Below, piece after piece: positions 1 through 8,615 of a stretch of 40,881 nt of DNA (position 1 is its first letter; each line of letters opens with the position of its first letter). Below the pieces are notes generated by a model. That model searched no databases. It saw only the letters and a program-made list of their open reading frames with translations, and had not been told where the DNA came from. The DNA is taken from positions 1 through 40,881 of the forward strand of contig JAUILP010000029.1 of the NCBI GenBank assembly GCA_030432875.1, written 5' to 3'. Position numbers and translations under genes: made by a program. The DNA comes from Oligoflexia bacterium (GTDB taxonomy: Bacteria; Bdellovibrionota_B; Oligoflexia; Oligoflexales; JAGOVF01).

Positions 1-1
1 T

Positions 2-64
2 GATGGAAGAAAGAAAGTCAAAGCCCTTGCTCATCAGGCGATTAAAAGGGTGGTTAATGGCTAA
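2..64 (+). CDS. 3' end of an unidentified gene (partial)
   Basis: Frame 2 is open from the window edge and encodes about 20 residues ending at TAA (62-64). The tail is rich in Lys and Arg (GRKKVKALAHQAIKRVVNG) and looks like an amphipathic C-terminal helix. The stop lies four bases before a long hairpin (68-118), the arrangement expected of a gene end followed by a terminator-like structure. Frame 3 is also open (ATG at 3 to a TGA near 119), but it runs through the hairpin and is less convincing. Too little is visible to name a family. Confidence 0.3.
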   Translation, partial: DGRKKVKALAHQAIKRVVNG

Positions 65-67
65 ACC

Positions 68-118
68 CATCGCCGAAGCGGGTTTGCGAGCTTGCGAGCA
101 AATCCCGCGCAGGCGATG
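68..118. repeat. Long imperfect inverted repeat (REP-like or terminator)
   Basis: Two nested stems are visible: CATCGCC (68-74) pairs with GGCGATG (112-118), and GCGGGTTTGC (78-87) pairs with GCAAATCCCGC (98-108) with one bulged T. The loop is about 10 bases and contains GAGCTTGCGA. There is no T-tract directly after it, so it is either a REP-like palindromic element or a structured 3' end of the upstream gene. A similar GCGAG...GAGCAAA phrase occurs near 40731-40748, beside another perfect palindrome. Confidence 0.55.
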
Positions 119-253
119 AGTAATTAGTCTATTTGCGCTGCAATGGCATTTTTTTTATGCGCTCAGTAATTGCAAGCTCCAAGGGATAAGTATACTATTA
201 AAAACGACATTTAATTGAATCACCTAAAATTTAAAAATATTTTGAGATCGTAG

Positions 254-2107
254 ATGACCAGTATCAGTCTGATTTTAGCGGTTGCGCTTCTTACCGGAAT
301 AGTCTCACAACTCCTGGCAAATTTTCTAAGAATCCCGGGTATCGTTATCCTACTATTTGTGGGGATTATCCTAGGGCAAGACGGCACCGGCTTAATTGCG
401 ACCCATTATTTGGGAGATTTTTTACCGGAAATCGTCAGTAGCTCCGTTGCGATTATTCTTTTTGAGGGAGGGTTAGGGCTTAAATTCTCCCAGCTTAAAT
501 TTGAATCTAAAATGATTACGCGGCTTATCACTTCAGGCGCTCTTATAACGGCAGCAGGTGGAACCTTAGCCGCACGGCTTTTTTTGCACTGGGACTGGCG
601 TCTCTGTCTCTTATTTGGAACCTTGGTCATCGTGACGGGTCCAACAGTTATAGCCCCTCTTTTACAGCGCATTAAGGTTAGAAAAAATATACGCACCATT
701 TTAAATGCTGAGGCTGTTCTTATTGATCCCATCGGTGCTATATTGGCTTTGGTTGTTTTGGAAGTTATTGTTTCGGCCTCAGACAGCAGTATGACGCATG
801 GTCTGTTGGAATTTTTATCCCGTTTTGGCTTCGGAGTTGTAGCGGGTCTGGCTGCGGGATTTCTTTTAGCCTCACTTCTAAAATGGAAAAGCCTAGTCCC
901 TGCAAAGTATGCCAATATTTTTACTCTGGCGACGATTCTCTCCGTTTTTCACGGTTGCAATGGTTTCATGCCGGAAAGCGGCATCATGGCCGTAACTTTG
1001 TCCGGCATTGTGGTCGGGAATTTAAATGTTCCCTTTCACAAAGAGTTGCTTGATTTTAAAGAACAACTCACCGTAATGCTCATTGGTATGCTTTTTGTAC
1101 TGCTGGCGGCAGATATTCGTCTATCGAGTGTTTTTGCGCTTGGTTATGGTGGTATTTATGTTGTTGCGGCTCTTATCTTCATAGTTCGTCCCCTTCAAGT
1201 TCATTGGTGCAGTCGGGGGTTACACTTAACTTGGGCGGAAATTGCTTTTATTTCTTGGTTATCGCCGAGGGGCATCGTCGCTGCTGCAGTGGCTTCTCTA
1301 TTTTCTACCACCTTAACGCAGGCAGGTATAGATGGAGGAGAAGCCTTGAGAGCAGCCGTTTTTTTAGTGATTACCTCCACTGTAGTCATTCAAGGTTTAC
1401 TCGCAAGTCCCCTTTCTCAACTACTTGGTGTTCGCCTTAAGCAGGTAGGGTTTCTCATTTTTGGGGCTCATTCTCTCAGCCGACTGATGGCAAAAATTTT
1501 GCGTCACGCTGGAGAAGAAGTCACCCTTGTTGACCGCAGTGAAACCAATATTAATGCTGCAGATGCTTTAGGGTTTAGAGCCATAGATGGCGACGCTCTT
1601 TCCCCAAGCATCTTAAAGCGTGCTCACGTTGAACTTAAACGGTACATCATTTCAGCAACGGCAAATGACACCTTAAATTTGATGATTTTGAGGCGCTGCC
1701 GCCAGATATCGAAAAATGGCAAAGGTATGGTGGCAACTAAGTCACAACAATTTGACGACAAGTCCTTAAGCACAGCTCTTGCCTCACAAATGTTTGGTGG
1801 CCAATTTGATGTGAATGAATGGAGTCATATGATTGATTCTAACCGAGTGCAATTGATAAAAGCCAAAATAGAGTCCCCCAAGGTATTTAATGCTGCCGTC
1901 ATAGACGGCTATTTTCAAAAAAAACCATTGCAAATGTTGCCTCTATTTTTAGAAGTAAAGTCAAATATAGAAATCTTTAGCAAAGAGAATGCTGCGCTTG
2001 ATTGTCAGTTCCTCTATTTGCTTATCTACGCTGGGATTATCGATGAAGTTGAAGGAGAAGCAGCCCAGTGTGGTATTGGGAGTTTCAGCTATGTTCCTCT
2101 GAATTAA
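254..2107 (+). CDS. CPA1-type Na+(K+)/H+ antiporter with C-terminal NAD-binding-like domain
   Basis: The 617-residue protein starts with about 395 residues of hydrophobic helices of the Na_H_Exchanger family, recognisable from blocks such as LRIPGIVILLFVGIILG near the N-terminus, LFEGGLGL, VTGPTVIAPLL and WLSPRGIVAAAVASL. It probably exchanges monovalent cations for protons across the inner membrane. From about residue 398 a Rossmann-like TrkA-N/RCK-type segment follows (FLIFGAHSLSRLMAKIL, then LVDRS). Its glycine loop reads GAHSLS rather than GxGxxG, so nucleotide binding is uncertain. The remaining ~120 residues are soluble. The ATG at 254 has only a weak upstream GAG. The gene is monocistronic and convergent with the next gene, with a 26-base gap. 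Ion specificity cannot be read from sequence. Confidence 0.88.
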   Translation: MTSISLILAVALLTGIVSQLLANFLRIPGIVILLFVGIILGQDGTGLIATHYLGDFLPEIVSSSVAIILFEGGLGLKFSQLKFESKMITRLITSGALITAAGGTLAARLFLHWDWRLCLLFGTLVIVTGPTVIAPLLQRIKVRKNIRTILNAEAVLIDPIGAILALVVLEVIVSASDSSMTHGLLEFLSRFGFGVVAGLAAGFLLASLLKWKSLVPAKYANIFTLATILSVFHGCNGFMPESGIMAVTLSGIVVGNLNVPFHKELLDFKEQLTVMLIGMLFVLLAADIRLSSVFALGYGGIYVVAALIFIVRPLQVHWCSRGLHLTWAEIAFISWLSPRGIVAAAVASLFSTTLTQAGIDGGEALRAAVFLVITSTVVIQGLLASPLSQLLGVRLKQVGFLIFGAHSLSRLMAKILRHAGEEVTLVDRSETNINAADALGFRAIDGDALSPSILKRAHVELKRYIISATANDTLNLMILRRCRQISKNGKGMVATKSQQFDDKSLSTALASQMFGGQFDVNEWSHMIDSNRVQLIKAKIESPKVFNAAVIDGYFQKKPLQMLPLFLEVKSNIEIFSKENAALDCQFLYLLIYAGIIDEVEGEAAQCGIGSFSYVPLN

Positions 2108-2133
2108 TTCAGGCGATAAACACAAAGGGCACT

Positions 2134-2868
2134 TTATTCGTGAGGAGAGTTATACCAATTCTCCTGAACTCTACGCTCATGAACAAGATACCAGGCAGCG
2201 CCGGAATAAACCTTACCGAACTTTAGTAAGTCTGCATCTTCCATATTGCCATCTTCTTTAATAACAATATTGATTTGATCAAAATTATTTTTTTTGTCCT
2301 GCAAATTTGCAAAGTCGTTTTTTGCATGGTTAAAAGAATCATAAAAAATAACACCATATTTTTTGTTGGGGCTGCGTTCTTCCGGATGATTTTGTGATTT
2401 TACTTCAGGGGGGAGTTCCATAAGGTTTAAGCTCTCCGCATTTACCCGTCTCTCTCCAGGCTCTTCCTTAATGCTATGTGCTCCACGCTTATCATTTTTT
2501 GTGGTGTGATTTCGTTGATCAGAATATTTGGACTGGGGATCGTGTCTTGATTTATCGTCCTGGTTTTTAGAAAACGAAGACCCTGATTTTACACCTGGCG
2601 GGGTGCCAATATGATTTTTTTTAAAGGGTAGCTTATGGCGGGGATGATTGCCGGGTATTTTGTTAGGCCTTTTTATTTGGGGACTTGCTACATCTTTTTT
2701 AAGGCTCATGGGCTGAGAAGGATCCGAGGGCGCTGATACCCTCCCTTCTTCTTTTTTTGCTTCATTGGTAATATTTGGGCCAGCGGTATTATCAGCCGGT
2801 TTAGCAAAATGATTACGATTTCTTTGTCTGTTTTTTTGACTGCGTCGATTATTGTTTTTGTTGTTCAT
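2134..2868 (-). CDS. Basic disordered hypothetical protein with folded C-terminal segment
   Basis: I do not recognise this 244-residue protein. The first ~165 residues are low-complexity and rich in Asn, Lys, Arg, Gln, Ser and Pro; the first 20 are mostly Asn, Lys and Arg. The last ~75 residues look folded, starting around KKYGVIFYDSFNHAKNDF and ending with GKVYSGAAWYLVHERRVQENWY. There is no signal peptide and no membrane segment. A basic disordered arm with a small C-terminal module often means nucleic-acid or ribosome binding, but that is only an inference. The ATG at 2868 follows a run of A with no clear ribosome-binding site. It lies 81 bases downstream of the phosphofructokinase gene on the same strand and may be co-transcribed with it. 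Confidence 0.7.
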   Translation of the reverse strand: MNNKNNNRRSQKNRQRNRNHFAKPADNTAGPNITNEAKKEEGRVSAPSDPSQPMSLKKDVASPQIKRPNKIPGNHPRHKLPFKKNHIGTPPGVKSGSSFSKNQDDKSRHDPQSKYSDQRNHTTKNDKRGAHSIKEEPGERRVNAESLNLMELPPEVKSQNHPEERSPNKKYGVIFYDSFNHAKNDFANLQDKKNNFDQINIVIKEDGNMEDADLLKFGKVYSGAAWYLVHERRVQENWYNSPHE

Positions 2869-2936
2869 TTTTTTTTAATATTAAAAATTTTGTGTTAAGA
2901 GTAGCCTACCTGGTCCACATGTACCAATGCCATTTT

Positions 2937-2960
2937 TAGGGCTAAAAGATTAAAGCCCTA
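2937..2960. other. Hairpin over the stop codon of the phosphofructokinase gene
   Basis: TAGGGCT (2937-2943) and AGCCCTA (2954-2960) form a perfect 7-bp stem with a 10-base loop. On the minus strand it overlaps the TAA of the upstream gene and is followed by A, not T, so it is not a standard intrinsic terminator. It may be a 3'-end protecting or intercistronic structure. Confidence 0.35.
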
Positions 2961-4593
2961 TCGTCAGCGGTGTTTGTTTTACCACTTCGTCTGGTCCAAA
3001 ATACTGCAAAGGTCCAGAGAACAAAAAACTATCAGTTTCTGCCCAGGAAGGCCTCATATCAACATAATGGCGAAATGCAGAGCTGTTTAATTCAACAAGT
3101 CCTTTTTTAATTACGGGTTTTTGTTTGCCGTGTCGGAGTTCAAAATCCATCATGTAGATAAGGGGGACTCCTATGGGCTCCCACTCTCGTATGATTTGGT
3201 TGAGATTTCTTATGACACTCATATAGCCTGTGAGCTGCAAATTAACAAGACCCGCCGCATTTCGTCCCAAGCTATAGGCATAACACGCATCAAAATAACT
3301 TGGTGCTGCGCAGCGCCCCTCATATCCAAGGAAGTGGCATTGACTGCTGAATTTTCCTTTATAGCGCCCATCTTTTTTAGCATCGGTTAAATATTTTTTG
3401 ACGAGATCGCAGAGAAGCTTTTCGGTCTCAATTAAAGAAACTTGGACATTGCCATGGGGATCGCGCTCTAAAAGGAGTTGCTTGCGAATATCTCCAGGAA
3501 GGCTCTGATATGTTGAAAGCAAAGCAGGTGGTAGGCTTTGTTCCATTTTAGCTTCAATAGCACTCAAGCTAATGTTTGCAGGCATTTGAGCCATTTGTGT
3601 GCTGAGATCTTGGATAAGGAGCTTCATCTCCTCGATAAACTCAATGAGACCTTCAGGAACAAGAATGACCCCATAATTTAGACCCTTATTGCTGCGGGCA
3701 ATAATCATCTCACCGATGGATTTGACGATGCTGCCGAGCGATTCTTTTTTGTCGGCCACTTCTTCGGACATAATGGCCATGTTTATGTGTGTTCTGAGGG
3801 TGGTTTCTAAGGTGATGTGACTGGCACTTCGCCCCATGAGGCGGATGAAGTGATAGTATTTGCGGGAGCTCATGGCATCTTGGGCGATATTGGAAACGAT
3901 TTCGCTGTAAACACCCGCAGCCGTATCAAAACCAAAAGAGGTTTCGACAAAACGGTTCTTCAAATCCCCATCAATAGTTTTGGGCACTCCGATCACATGA
4001 ACTGCCGACCCTTGTGCTTTAAAAAACTCAGCGAGAAAAGCTGCGTTGGTATTAGAATCATCACCGCCAATAACCACGAGTCCATCCAGCTGCAGCGTTT
4101 TAGCTGTTTTTAGGCAACTGTGAAACTGTTCTTCCGTTTCCAGTTTTGTGCGTCCCGTACCTAAAAAGTGAAAACCTCCTGTATTTTTTATGTTCTTTAT
4201 ATGATCTTCAGTTATTTCAAACGAATCATTATGGATAATTCCGCTGGGACCCCCGCGAAATCCATAAAGTTTAGCATCTCCGTGTAGTTTTTTTAGGCCA
4301 TCATAAATGCCACACAGCACATTGTGCCCCCCTGGAGCTGGTCCGCCAGAAAAAACGACGCCAACCCGGTGTGCTTTGGCGGGGCTACTATCTGCGTGGT
4401 TTTTTGTCGTGAGTAAGCGGACGAGGGGAGAACCCGCAAGCTTAGGAAAATAAGGGGTTAAACGGGCCATATTCGCTTTGTTCGTGCCTTCTCCTGAGTC
4501 TATGATGTTCTCAGCATGTATTGTGTTTAAGGATTCAAGCACCTTGGGGTACTCTAGGGGCAAATCATTTAATACTTTATTAAAGTCTCGCAT
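2950..4593 (-). CDS. pfp: Diphosphate--fructose-6-phosphate 1-phosphotransferase (PPi-PFK, long form)
   Basis: Reversibly converts fructose-6-phosphate and PPi to fructose-1,6-bisphosphate and phosphate in cytosolic glycolysis/gluconeogenesis. The 547 residues match the long PfkA-superfamily form. The phosphate-binding loop GGPAPGGHN is at 83-91, GGDDSN at 176-181, PKTIDGD at 204-210 and MGRSASH at 253-259. The second Asp of GGDD and the Lys of PKTIDGD are the residues that mark PPi rather than ATP as phosphoryl donor, so PPi use is well supported. The ATG at 4593 has an AAAGG ribosome-binding site 8 bases upstream. It starts 38 bases after the GlyRS stop, so the two probably form an operon. 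Use of PPi would let the cell spare ATP and run the step both ways. Confidence 0.93.
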   Translation of the reverse strand: MRDFNKVLNDLPLEYPKVLESLNTIHAENIIDSGEGTNKANMARLTPYFPKLAGSPLVRLLTTKNHADSSPAKAHRVGVVFSGGPAPGGHNVLCGIYDGLKKLHGDAKLYGFRGGPSGIIHNDSFEITEDHIKNIKNTGGFHFLGTGRTKLETEEQFHSCLKTAKTLQLDGLVVIGGDDSNTNAAFLAEFFKAQGSAVHVIGVPKTIDGDLKNRFVETSFGFDTAAGVYSEIVSNIAQDAMSSRKYYHFIRLMGRSASHITLETTLRTHINMAIMSEEVADKKESLGSIVKSIGEMIIARSNKGLNYGVILVPEGLIEFIEEMKLLIQDLSTQMAQMPANISLSAIEAKMEQSLPPALLSTYQSLPGDIRKQLLLERDPHGNVQVSLIETEKLLCDLVKKYLTDAKKDGRYKGKFSSQCHFLGYEGRCAAPSYFDACYAYSLGRNAAGLVNLQLTGYMSVIRNLNQIIREWEPIGVPLIYMMDFELRHGKQKPVIKKGLVELNSSAFRHYVDMRPSWAETDSFLFSGPLQYFGPDEVVKQTPLTIGL

Positions 4594-4631
4594 GGTGTTG
4601 ACCTTTCCTGATCTATCTTGGTTTATCTGCT

Positions 4632-6158
4632 TTATTTAAGTTTATTTTTGACAATTTCGATACATTTTTCCATGGAAATACGTTCCTGCAGGCTTGTATC
4701 ACGGTCGCGAATGGTGACGGTTTGATCCATTACGCTTTGATTGTCAATCGTGATGCAATAAGGCGTGCCAATTTCATCGTGGCGCGCATATCTTTTACCA
4801 ATGCTTTGCTGGACATCGAGGCTAGAGTTTATTTTGTTGTCTAAAAATTCCTGCATCAATTTTTCGGCGAGCTCAGGTTGGCCATCTTTTTTAACAAGGG
4901 GCAGAATAGCTGCTTTATACGGTGCCAAACGGGGATGGAATTTCATAAAAAATCGTTCTTTTTTTACTCCTCCCGCGTCAATGCCTTCGTCCACACTCAT
5001 GGCATCAAGCAAAAAGCACAATGTCGCTCTCGTTAAACCTGCTGAGGGTTCAATCACGTAAGGGATATAGCGGTAGCCCATTTTGCCGGTTTGCGGATCT
5101 ACCTTGTTGGGGTCGAAATAACTGAGTTTTGTTCCCGTGCCTTCGCCATGTTTTTTAAGGTCATAATCGGTGCGGGAAGCGATACCTTCAAGCTCATCAA
5201 ATCCCCACGGAAATTCATAATCTATGTCATAACAATTGTCTGCATAATGGGCGAGCTCTTCTGGGGCGTGCTGGCGAAGGCGGAATTTACTTTTATCGTT
5301 CGCTAGGCGGTGATACCAAGACATGCGCTCATTCTTCCAGTATTCGAGCCACTTCCCCTGGGTTCCCGGTTCACAGAAAAATTCAATTTCCATTTGCTCA
5401 AATTCGCAGGATCGAAATATAAAATGTTCGGTGACAATTTCGTTACGAAAGGCTTTCCCTTGCTGGGCAATACCAAACGGGACTTTCATGCCCATGCTTT
5501 GTTGGACATTGTTAAATTGAACAAATATCCCCTGAGCTGTTTCTGGCCTTAAATAAACAATACTTCGAGAGATAACATCATGAATGAGTTTACGCAGTTC
5601 TTCCGTGCTTGTTTGTTTATCAAGACGCTGAATTTCGGCGGCCAAATCCTGAATGGGATCAATAGGGCCAATGCTAGAGCGAAACATGCCATTAAACTGC
5701 CGTTCTTCGCTCAAATTAGGGCTACTACAGTTGGGGCATACATAATCGCGGGTCGCGGTACCTTTTAAGGTTTTGCCGTTTTTTTTGCCACCCTCAAGAT
5801 AAGTCATTTCTGTACCTATCTCGATTTTGGGCGCTTTATCAGAACGAAAACGTTCTTTACAGTTGTGACAGTCTACTAGGGGATCTGAAAATGAGCTAAC
5901 ATGGCCAGAGGTTTCCCATACTTTTGGGTGCATCATTATGGAAGCATCCATGCCAACCATGTTTTCCTTGCGCGTGACGCATTCATGCCACCATTCCTGA
6001 GCAATGTTGCGTTTGAGTTCAGTTCCTAACGGCCCATAATCATAAGCTGATTTGAGACCGCCATAAATTTCGCTGCTTTGAAAAATGAATCCACGCTGTT
6101 TGCACAGAGAGACGAGTTTTTGCATTTTTTCATTTGGTGCGATCATCGGGTGTAACAT
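4632..6158 (-). CDS. glyS: Glycyl-tRNA synthetase, single-chain (alpha2, class II) type
   Basis: Charges tRNA-Gly with glycine. The 508-residue protein is the eukaryote/archaeon-like dimeric form, not the bacterial alpha2beta2 GlyQ/GlyS form. Evidence is the motif 1 region (IYGGLKSAYDYGPLG, residues 31-45), two Cys pairs that look like a zinc site (C97/C100 and C141/C144), the class II segments YLRPETAQGIF and GKAFRNEI, and a C-terminal anticodon-binding domain (last ~100 residues, with YARHDEIGTPYCITID). The ATG at 6158 is poorly placed relative to AAGG just upstream; Met5 or Met12 could be the true start. The gene leads a unit with pfp and is divergent from the YkgJ-like gene across 283 bases in which I see no recognisable leader such as a T-box. 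Confidence 0.93.
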   Translation of the reverse strand: MLHPMIAPNEKMQKLVSLCKQRGFIFQSSEIYGGLKSAYDYGPLGTELKRNIAQEWWHECVTRKENMVGMDASIMMHPKVWETSGHVSSFSDPLVDCHNCKERFRSDKAPKIEIGTEMTYLEGGKKNGKTLKGTATRDYVCPNCSSPNLSEERQFNGMFRSSIGPIDPIQDLAAEIQRLDKQTSTEELRKLIHDVISRSIVYLRPETAQGIFVQFNNVQQSMGMKVPFGIAQQGKAFRNEIVTEHFIFRSCEFEQMEIEFFCEPGTQGKWLEYWKNERMSWYHRLANDKSKFRLRQHAPEELAHYADNCYDIDYEFPWGFDELEGIASRTDYDLKKHGEGTGTKLSYFDPNKVDPQTGKMGYRYIPYVIEPSAGLTRATLCFLLDAMSVDEGIDAGGVKKERFFMKFHPRLAPYKAAILPLVKKDGQPELAEKLMQEFLDNKINSSLDVQQSIGKRYARHDEIGTPYCITIDNQSVMDQTVTIRDRDTSLQERISMEKCIEIVKNKLK

Positions 6159-6441
6159 ACCTTATGTGAATGAAATTTTCGTTGTTTTGGCTTATTTTTC
6201 CGTGCCATGAATTAATGAGCTTCATGAATGGGTTTGGCAAAAATTGCCGTATACGCCGCATATAAAATCGAATATCTTTCCTAATATAGAAAAGGAATCC
6301 GTGATTTGCCGAAAAAAAACTCTCTCGAATATATCATAGACCTTAAGAATCATAAACTGCGCAATTAACTTCAAAGGCGTTTTTTTAGCGGGTCTTTTTT
6401 AGAGCTACTCATCTCAATATACGATAGGTGCTTTTATAATT

Positions 6442-6726
6442 ATGAGTGAACAATGCCGTAAAGGTTGTGGGGCCTGTTGTATCGCCCTTTCTATTTCTTC
6501 CCCTATTCCTGGTATGGAGCAGGGTAAAGCATCAGGAACGCCATGCATCCATTTAGGCACAGACTATTCATGTCTTATCTTTGATGATCCCCAGCGCCCA
6601 AAAGTGTGTGCGAGTTTGAAGCCCCTAAAGGAAATGTGTCAAGATACCCGGGAAAGTGCTTTGGCTTATCTCTCTCATTTAGAAAATATCACCAGGCCAA
6701 ATCAGGCTGCAGGCAAGATAACTTAA
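6442..6726 (+). CDS. YkgJ-family cysteine-cluster protein
   Basis: A 94-residue protein with the hallmark N-terminal cluster C5-x3-C9-x2-C12-C13, followed by C35, C44, C56 and C66. This spacing is typical of the YkgJ/UPF0153 family, thought to bind a metal or Fe-S centre; the biochemical role is not established. The segment RPKVCASLKP near residue 52 is also characteristic. It is cytoplasmic, with no signal or membrane segment. The ATG has no strong ribosome-binding site. It lies 130 bases upstream of sahH on the same strand, but a structured region separates them. Confidence 0.8.
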   Translation: MSEQCRKGCGACCIALSISSPIPGMEQGKASGTPCIHLGTDYSCLIFDDPQRPKVCASLKPLKEMCQDTRESALAYLSHLENITRPNQAAGKIT

Positions 6727-6727
6727 T

Positions 6728-6827
6728 AAGGCAAAAAACTTTACCACACTAGTGATTTATGGTAGCTTTTTCCCTTAATATAATTTTGCCTTTGAGTCAC
6801 ATGAAGTGGTGATGCATGAAGGTGCAT
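6728..6827 (+). promoter_or_regulatory. Structured leader upstream of adenosylhomocysteinase
   Basis: AAGGCAAAA (6728-6736) pairs perfectly with TTTTGCCTT (6784-6792). Inside it TACCA (6742-6746) pairs with TGGTA (6760-6764) around the perfect palindrome CACTAGTG (6747-6754). A second small hairpin, ATGCA-TGAAGG-TGCAT, lies at 6812-6827, just before the AAAGGA ribosome-binding site of sahH. It could be the end of the YkgJ-like gene, a processing site or a cis-acting RNA. It does not look like the known SAH riboswitch consensus. Confidence 0.3.
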
Positions 6828-6856
6828 GGTATTTAAGCAAAAAAAAAGGAACGCGT

Positions 6857-8197
6857 ATGTCAAACAGAACACCAGAAAATTTTCAGGTAACACCCAAGGC
6901 TGGTTTTACGGACTTCAAAGTTGCGGATATGACTTTAGCAACTTGGGGACGTAAAGAAATCGAAATGGCAGAAAAAGAAATGCCAGGGCTTATGTCTCTT
7001 CGCAAGGAATACAGTGGGCAAAAGCCTCTTAAGGGTGCCCGCATTGCCGGTTGTCTGCATATGACCATACAGACTGCTGTGCTTATTGAGACCCTCACGG
7101 ATTTAGGGGCAGATGTTCGTTGGTCAAGCTGCAATATTTACTCAACTCAGGATCATGCTGCTGCCGCTGTTGCTGCTGCAGGTGTTCCCGTATTTGCCTG
7201 GAAAAATGAAACTGAGGAAGATTATTGGTGGTGTATTGAGCAGACTTTGATGTTTGGTTCTGAGCCTCTAAATATGGTCCTCGATGATGGGGGTGATCTC
7301 AGTCTTTATCTTCACGACAAGCGCCCAGAGCTACTGAAAAATGTGCGTGGCATAAGTGAAGAAACAACCACGGGTGTTCACCGACTTATTCAGATGTTTA
7401 ACGAAGGCACCTTGAAAGTCCCGGTCATTAATGTCAATGATTCCGTAACGAAATCAAAATTTGACAATCTCTATGGCTGCCGGGAGTCTCTAGCTGATGG
7501 TTTAAAACGAGCTACGGATATTATGGTGGCAGGAAAAGTAGTCGTGGTAGCTGGTTACGGTGATGTCGGTAAGGGATGTGCTCAGTCTATGCAGGGTTTT
7601 GGAGCTCGTGTTATTATCACAGAAATTGATCCTATTTGTGCATTGCAGGCAGCAATGGAAGGCTTTGAAGTCACAACGATGGAAGAGGCTGCTCCCTTAG
7701 GCGATATTTTTGTGACGGCAACAGGCTGCTGTGACGTTATTACGGAAAAACACTTTATGACTATGAAAGATCAAGCGATTCTTTGTAATATTGGCCATTT
7801 TGATTCCGAAATTCGTATTGCTTGGCTCGATGACAACCCAGAAGTCAAGGAAATAAGCATTAAACCTCAGGTAGACAAATTTGTTCTGCCTAACGGTAAA
7901 GAGCTTATTATTTTGGCGCGGGGACGTTTGGTTAATTTAGGCTGCGCAACGGGCCACCCTTCATTTGTTATGTCATCTTCATTTACCAATCAAACAATGG
8001 CTCAAATTGCTCTTTGGACCGAGCCAGAAAAATATCCGCTTGGCGTTCATGTTCTGCCTAAAGAACTTGATGAGAAAGTGGCGCATCTTCACCTAGACAA
8101 ATTAGGCGTGAAGTTGACCAAACTCTCGAAGGAACAGGCAAAATACCTAAATATTCCTCAAAATGGTCCCTTTAAACCCGACCATTACCGTTATTAA
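6857..8197 (+). CDS. ahcY: Adenosylhomocysteinase
   Basis: Hydrolyses S-adenosylhomocysteine to adenosine and homocysteine using bound NAD, removing the inhibitor of methyltransferases in the cytosolic methyl cycle. From the ATG at 6857 the protein is 446 residues, normal for the family. Visible signatures are [16 protein letters not shown] near residue 48, [14 protein letters not shown] near 78, [13 protein letters not shown] near 178, the NAD-binding GYGDVGKG near 232, and the terminal KPDHYRY motif with its essential Lys/Tyr pair. An in-frame ATG at 6806 would add 17 residues, but AAAGGA seven bases before 6857 decides for the shorter form. It ends at a strong terminator and is probably monocistronic. 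Confidence 0.96.
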   Translation: MSNRTPENFQVTPKAGFTDFKVADMTLATWGRKEIEMAEKEMPGLMSLRKEYSGQKPLKGARIAGCLHMTIQTAVLIETLTDLGADVRWSSCNIYSTQDHAAAAVAAAGVPVFAWKNETEEDYWWCIEQTLMFGSEPLNMVLDDGGDLSLYLHDKRPELLKNVRGISEETTTGVHRLIQMFNEGTLKVPVINVNDSVTKSKFDNLYGCRESLADGLKRATDIMVAGKVVVVAGYGDVGKGCAQSMQGFGARVIITEIDPICALQAAMEGFEVTTMEEAAPLGDIFVTATGCCDVITEKHFMTMKDQAILCNIGHFDSEIRIAWLDDNPEVKEISIKPQVDKFVLPNGKELIILARGRLVNLGCATGHPSFVMSSSFTNQTMAQIALWTEPEKYPLGVHVLPKELDEKVAHLHLDKLGVKLTKLSKEQAKYLNIPQNGPFKPDHYRY

Positions 8198-8246
8198 TCT
8201 TAGGTATTTTAGTGCGTTAAAAAAAATTCGCTGTAAAGCTTATTTT

Positions 8247-8295
8247 AAAACGAACCAAGGAGGATAGGTCAAAGACTTATCCTCTTTTTCGTTTT
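8247..8295. terminator. Strong bidirectional Rho-independent terminator after ahcY
   Basis: GAGGATAGGTC (8260-8270) pairs with GACTTATCCTC (8274-8284) over an AAA loop, with one G-T wobble, and is followed by a T-tract. Flanking A and T tracts plus outer AAAACGA (8247-8253) and TCGTTTT (8289-8295) extend the symmetry, so it can also serve the minus-strand gene ending at 8427. Confidence 0.85.
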
Positions 8296-8426
8296 AGGTT
8301 TGTATTTTGAATCATCGAGGAGAAGTCTCTCATTAAAAACAGACAAAATATTCATCGTGAGAGAACACTCAAAATGGGGTTTCTGTACTCATCTATTTAT
8401 CTTTTTTTTCTCTTCCCCTATTTCTT

Positions 8427-8615
8427 CTAATTTGTTTTTTGCATCTTGCGTAAAAATATTTCTAAAGGACAAAATTTAGTAAAAGAAGACTGCAGAAGAT
8501 TAGCACCAACAAACACGGTAAAAAATATCCAGTTTGGGTTGACATAATGTGCGAGAGCAACGCTTGCTAAAATAAAGGTACCGGCGAATGCTCTAACCTG
8601 ATTTTCGGTGGTCAT
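8427..8615 (-). CDS. Small DUF2892/YgaP-like transmembrane protein
   Basis: A 62-residue protein with two hydrophobic helices (about 8-22 and 28-44) and the motif FCPLEIFL containing C49 near the C-terminus. The N-terminal NQVRAFAGTFILAS block is the usual signature of the DUF2892 inner-membrane domain found alone or fused to rhodanese in YgaP. In YgaP it is linked to sulfur handling, but as a stand-alone domain its role is unknown. An AGGAG six bases before the ATG at 8615 gives a confident start. The upstream region contains short palindromes resembling repressor sites; related genes are often controlled by ArsR-family regulators, but no regulator is encoded here. Confidence 0.82.
   Translation of the reverse strand: MTTENQVRAFAGTFILASVALAHYVNPNWIFFTVFVGANLLQSSFTKFCPLEIFLRKMQKTN

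Noticed and set aside
406-915. Long antisense open frame within the antiporter gene
   Set aside because: Low-complexity basic composition, no ribosome-binding site, and fully covered by a confidently identified gene on the other strand.
6159-6441. T-box or other leader controlling GlyRS
   Set aside because: No T-box core sequence and no terminator/antiterminator pair seen; the lineage is also not one where T-boxes are usual.
6727-6856. Known SAH or SAM riboswitch upstream of ahcY
   Set aside because: Hairpins exist, but I could not find the conserved core of these riboswitch classes; kept only as an unassigned structured leader.
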